The notes under the pieces: generated by a model
The model's database searches: none
The model's input: the letters and a program-made list of their open reading frames with translations, nothing else
What the model was told of the DNA's origin: nothing
Translations under genes and position numbers: made by a program
Part shown: positions 42,475 through 44,770 of the stretch, one piece after another
Position numbering within the stretch: the first letter of the stretch is position 1
Layout of the letters: each line of letters opens with the position of its first letter
Assembly (NCBI GenBank): GCA_020029615.1
Contig: JAIBJO010000007.1
Location: 1 to 44,770 of the forward strand
Direction of reading: 5' to 3'
DNA from: Actinomycetota bacterium
GTDB lineage: Bacteria > Actinomycetota > Thermoleophilia > Gaiellales > Gaiellaceae
DNA: 44,770 bases

Positions 42475-42883
42475 GGCCGTCCGGGAAAAACAGCGCGAGT
42501 TCGCGCCGCGCGCTCGCCTTCGAGTCCGAGCCGTGGACGATGTTCTCGGAGAGCTCGAGCGCGTAGTCACCGCGGATCGTCCCGGGAGCGGAGTCGAGCG
42601 GGTTCGTGGCGCCCATCATCGTCCTGACCACCGAGATCGCGGATTCCCCGCTCACCGCCAGCGCCAGTACCGGCCCAGACGTGATGAACTCGACGAGCGG
42701 GCCGAAGAACGGCTTGCCCTTGTGCTCGGCGTAGTGCTCACGAGCCGTCGCCTTGGGGATCTTCAGCAGGCGCGCGCAGCGCAGCTCGAGCCCGCGACGC
42801 TCGAGGCGGGCGATGATCTCCCCGGCCAGGCGACGCTGCATGCCGTCGGGCTTGACGAGGACGAGTGTGGTCTCGCGGGCCAC
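42467..42883 (-). CDS. ndk: Nucleoside diphosphate kinase
   Basis: 138 residues from GTG with GAGG 4 nt upstream. Transfers the gamma phosphate between NTPs and NDPs through a phospho-His. Motifs: ETTLVLVKPDGMQRRLAGEI, HYAEHKGKPFFGPLVEFITS, RTMMGATNPLDSAPGTIRGD and ENIVHGSDS, whose His is the catalytic residue. Standard length and complete. Confidence 0.96.
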   Translation of the reverse strand: MARETTLVLVKPDGMQRRLAGEIIARLERRGLELRCARLLKIPKATAREHYAEHKGKPFFGPLVEFITSGPVLALAVSGESAISVVRTMMGATNPLDSAPGTIRGDYALELSENIVHGSDSKASARRELALFFPDGLV

Positions 42884-42890
42884 GCGGCCT

Positions 42891-43421
42891 CTAGCTGTCG
42901 CTCGCCTTGGCTCGCCGCGAGGTGCGGGGCGTTTGCGCCGAGAGATCCTCCAGGGACGGTAGCCCGTGCGGGATCGCTGCGGCACAGTACGGACAGACCT
43001 GCCAGAGCGACTCGAGCGGCTGCCCGCAACCAGGACAGGCCGACTTCAGTCGCGTCGTGCAGACCGGGCACACGAGATACGACGGCTCGACGCGCGCGCG
43101 GCACACCGGACAGCGCTGATCGAGCTGGGCGAGCCGCTCCTCCATCGCCTTGATCTCGAGCTCGCGCTCGCGCGCGTCCTGGATGTACTCGGGCGGCCGG
43201 AAGAACATGTAGATGATCGGCCCGAGAAACGGCGGGAAGAGGCCGACGAGGGTCGCGAGCGCGACGAGCCATGGGTCCTCGATTCGCCGTCGTGCGTCCT
43301 TGAACGTCCAGTAGGCGGTCGCCAGCCAGAGGACCACCACGAGCCCGATCCCGAGGTTGCGAAGAAGCGTCCAGTCGGGCGAGTCGAGAGATTGCGCGAG
43401 CGGAGTCACGGCGACGGTCAT
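42891..43421 (-). CDS. Membrane protein with double zinc ribbon
   Basis: 176 residues. Two membrane segments near the N-terminus (NLGIGLVVVLWLATAYWTF and WLVALATLVGLFPPFLGPII), then a helical linker (RERELEIKAMEERLAQLDQR) and two zinc-ribbon pairs: CPVCRARVEPSYLVCPVC and CPGCGQPLESLWQVCPYC. This is the DZR/zinc-ribbon arrangement. The role is unknown; the ribbon would face the cytoplasm. ATG overlaps the stop of the 37-residue ORF (ATGA). Confidence 0.85.
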   Translation of the reverse strand: MTVAVTPLAQSLDSPDWTLLRNLGIGLVVVLWLATAYWTFKDARRRIEDPWLVALATLVGLFPPFLGPIIYMFFRPPEYIQDARERELEIKAMEERLAQLDQRCPVCRARVEPSYLVCPVCTTRLKSACPGCGQPLESLWQVCPYCAAAIPHGLPSLEDLSAQTPRTSRRAKASDS

Positions 43422-43531
43422 AGCAGAAGCTTGCCGATCCCGTAGCCGAGGGCGAACGCGATCCCGATGATCGCGAGCACCAGCAGAGCCGCGAACGCGA
43501 GCACGGACAGCCGCTCTGTTACGCGTGCCAC
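43418..43531 (-). CDS. 37-residue single-pass membrane peptide
   Basis: Starts at a GTG inside the last codons of folC and ends by an ATGA overlap with the zinc-ribbon gene. The peptide is MARVTERLSVLAFAALLVLA followed by IIGIAFALGYGIGKLLL: a short basic head and one long hydrophobic helix ending in Gly-Lys. Overlaps on both sides and the compact transmembrane design support it as real. Function unknown; it may assist the zinc-ribbon membrane protein. Confidence 0.6.
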   Translation of the reverse strand: MARVTERLSVLAFAALLVLAIIGIAFALGYGIGKLLL

Positions 43532-44580
43532 GCTGCGCGCCGCTCGCGCTCGGCGATGTCGCCGAGCAGATACAGGGAGCCGGTCACGAGCACCGGTTCG
43601 CCGAGCTCGTGAGCACGGGCGACCGCCCCGACGGGGTCGTCGACGACCTCCACGTGGACGAAGTGACGGCGAGCGAGCTCGGCGAGGTCGTCGGCGGGCA
43701 GAGCGCGAGCCGAGGACGAGGTCGTGGCGACGAAGCGCGAACCGACGCCGCGAAGGACGTGGAGCATCGCATCGACGTCCTTGTCGGAGAGGATCGAGGC
43801 CACGATCGTGTAGTCGTCGCGATCCAGCTGTTCGACGAGGTGGCGCGCACCGTCGGGATTGTGCGCACCGTCCCGGATCTCACCGGCGCGGCGCTCGAAG
43901 CGGCCGGGCAGCACGATGTCCGGTGTCGCGGCGATCGCGTGACCGACGAACGCCTCAGCCGCTTCGTGCGCGCCGCCCATGCGGACGTCGCGACCGGGGA
44001 CGAGATGGCGGTACGTCTCGTCCGACAGCACGACGATCGCATCAGGCGGTGCGACCGCGAGCTTCTCGGTCGCGATCGCCTCGAGCGTGTCGCCGAGGAC
44101 CTCGGTGTGGTCGAGCCCGACGTTCGTGAGGAGGACCACGCGCGTCCGTAGGACGTTCGTCGCGTCGTGCCGGCCTCCGAGGCCTGCCTCGACGACCACA
44201 ACGTCGACGCGCGCGTCCGCAAACGCCGTGAGCGCGGCGGCCGTCACGATTTCGAACTGGGTCGCTTCCAAGCGCTCGGCGGGCTCTCGCACGCGCGCGA
44301 CCGCCTTCTCAAAGTCGGACTCCGCACCGTTCACGCGGATCCGCTCGCTCCACGACGCGACGTGCGGCGAGATCGTGGAGCCGACGGAGAGCCCCTCGGA
44401 AACCAGGAGCTGCTCGATCGTGACCGTCGCGGTCGACTTCCCGTTCGTCCCGACGACGTGGATCGCCGGGTAGGCCTCCTGAGGATCGCCGAGCTCCTCG
44501 AGGAGAGCCCGCATCCGGTCGAGCCCGAAGCCATCACGCGGCCACGGGCTCATCGCATCGAGCCACTCGACGGCGATCAC
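43519..44580 (-). CDS. folC: Bifunctional folylpolyglutamate / dihydrofolate synthase
   Basis: 353 residues from the GTG at 44580 (VIAVEWLDAM). Mur-ligase family enzyme that adds glutamate to dihydropteroate and folates. Motifs: HVVGTNGKSTATVTIEQLL (P-loop GTNGKS), TISPHVASWSERIRVNG, VVVVEAGLGGRHDATNV, TNVGLDHTEVLGDTLEAIA and DGAHNPDGARHLVEQL (C-terminal domain). It is shorter than E. coli FolC (about 420). A longer frame upstream runs through the 14-bp tandem repeats and is not thought to be translated. Confidence 0.93.
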   Translation of the reverse strand: MIAVEWLDAMSPWPRDGFGLDRMRALLEELGDPQEAYPAIHVVGTNGKSTATVTIEQLLVSEGLSVGSTISPHVASWSERIRVNGAESDFEKAVARVREPAERLEATQFEIVTAAALTAFADARVDVVVVEAGLGGRHDATNVLRTRVVLLTNVGLDHTEVLGDTLEAIATEKLAVAPPDAIVVLSDETYRHLVPGRDVRMGGAHEAAEAFVGHAIAATPDIVLPGRFERRAGEIRDGAHNPDGARHLVEQLDRDDYTIVASILSDKDVDAMLHVLRGVGSRFVATTSSSARALPADDLAELARRHFVHVEVVDDPVGAVARAHELGEPVLVTGSLYLLGDIAERERRAAWHA

Positions 44581-44590
44581 GCGTCCATCG

Positions 44591-44674
44591 TAGGGGGACC
44601 TTCGTAGGGGGACCTTCGTAGGGGGACCTTCGTAGGGGGACCTTCGTAGGGGGACCTTCATAGGGGGACCTTGA
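44591..44674. repeat. Six tandem copies of a 14-bp repeat
   Basis: The unit TAGGGGGACCTTCG occurs four times exactly (44591-44646), followed by copies ending TTCA and TTGA. It lies 10 bp upstream of the folC start on its template, within what would be its leader. Because 14 is not a multiple of three, it is not a coding repeat. It is a likely variable-number locus. Confidence 0.9.
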
Positions 44675-44689
44675 ACGTTCTCGGGTCAA

Positions 44690-44723
44690 GTGAGACACCG
44701 CGTGCTCATGAGTTGTGAGACAC
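44690..44723. repeat. Two direct copies of GTGAGACAC near the right edge
   Basis: GTGAGACAC at 44690-44698 and 44715-44723, spaced 25 nt. Similar motifs occur at ends of some insertion sequences, so this may be the edge of a mobile element lying outside the window; nothing here proves it. Between 44724 and 44770 no gene is supported. Confidence 0.4.
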
Positions 44724-44770
44724 GGGTTAGGGCGTGATCGTCACCTCCTTTGGTCTGCGCTTGCGCAGCC

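Noticed and set aside
44581-44661. N-terminal extension of FolC through the tandem repeat
   Set aside because: The extra residues (MKVPLRRSPYEGPPTKVPLR and on) are only the translated 14-bp repeat and have no counterpart in FolC proteins.
44591-44674. CRISPR array
   Set aside because: The 14-bp units are contiguous, without spacers, and no cas genes are present.
44747-44757. TCACCTCCTTT on the plus strand as a 16S rRNA 3' end
   Set aside because: Only the anti-Shine-Dalgarno core matches; the preceding bases do not form helix 45 of 16S rRNA.

Overview
The window looks like chromosomal DNA from a high-GC actinobacterium, probably class Thermoleophilia (Gaiellales/Solirubrobacterales-like) and possibly an uncultured lineage. 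The reasons are the GC-rich third codon positions, frequent GTG/TTG (and apparently CTG) starts, leaderless-type promoters, the N-terminal secretion signal of the partial gene at the left edge, and a co-directional cell-shape and ribosome-assembly block. This placement is inference from gene content; no 16S rRNA or marker tree is available here.

Left part (1-14.9 kb): small and accessory genes. These are a truncated exported protein, a predicted metal-dependent membrane hydrolase, a flippase-like (LPG synthase TM-type) membrane protein, a GNAT acetyltransferase, a 1559-residue secreted beta-propeller/cadherin-like protein, and an SLH-like plus NlpC/P60 cell-wall hydrolase. Divergent from that hydrolase is a TlpA-like lipoprotein whose first active-site cysteine codon is an in-frame TGA (U-G-T-C). 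Then follow a DUF4097 / micro-ORF / ribbon-helix-helix operon and an M29 aminopeptidase.

Central part (14.9-27.7 kb): 2-oxoglutarate dehydrogenase E1 (sucA); a secreted-carbohydrate cluster holding a clan GH-A hydrolase, a methyltransferase, a PIG-V-type mannosyltransferase, a GH5-like protein lacking its acid/base glutamate and a DUF6259-like protein; then homogentisate 1,2-dioxygenase and a VOC protein.

Right part (27.7-44.6 kb): one long minus-strand array, read from right to left: folC, a 37-residue membrane peptide, a zinc-ribbon membrane protein, ndk, a methyltransferase, maf, mreB, mreC, mreD, mrdA (PBP2), rodA, a DUF697-like protein, a small ORF, RNase E/G, rplU, rpmA, obg, nadD, rsfS, a PD-(D/E)XK-like ORF and tRNA-Ala(GGC). 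It joins cell elongation (MreBCD, PBP2, RodA) with RNA processing, ribosome biogenesis (L21, L27, Obg, RsfS), NAD synthesis and folate/nucleotide metabolism. Many neighbours overlap by 1-4 nt, which suggests translational coupling.

The most notable observation is the candidate selenoprotein at 10451-10984. The TGA sits exactly where TlpA/thioredoxin proteins have the first Cys of CxxC, the reading frame continues intact for 97 more codons, and the bases just downstream can fold into a hairpin with a GGUC apical loop like the Escherichia coli fdhF SECIS. Other curiosities are a nuclease-like ORF that lost its catalytic lysine and ends inside the tRNA gene, probable CTG start codons in CTGA overlaps, a 30-bp perfect palindrome before rplU, a six-copy 14-bp tandem repeat before folC, and nested inverted repeats over a leaderless promoter of a ribbon-helix-helix gene.
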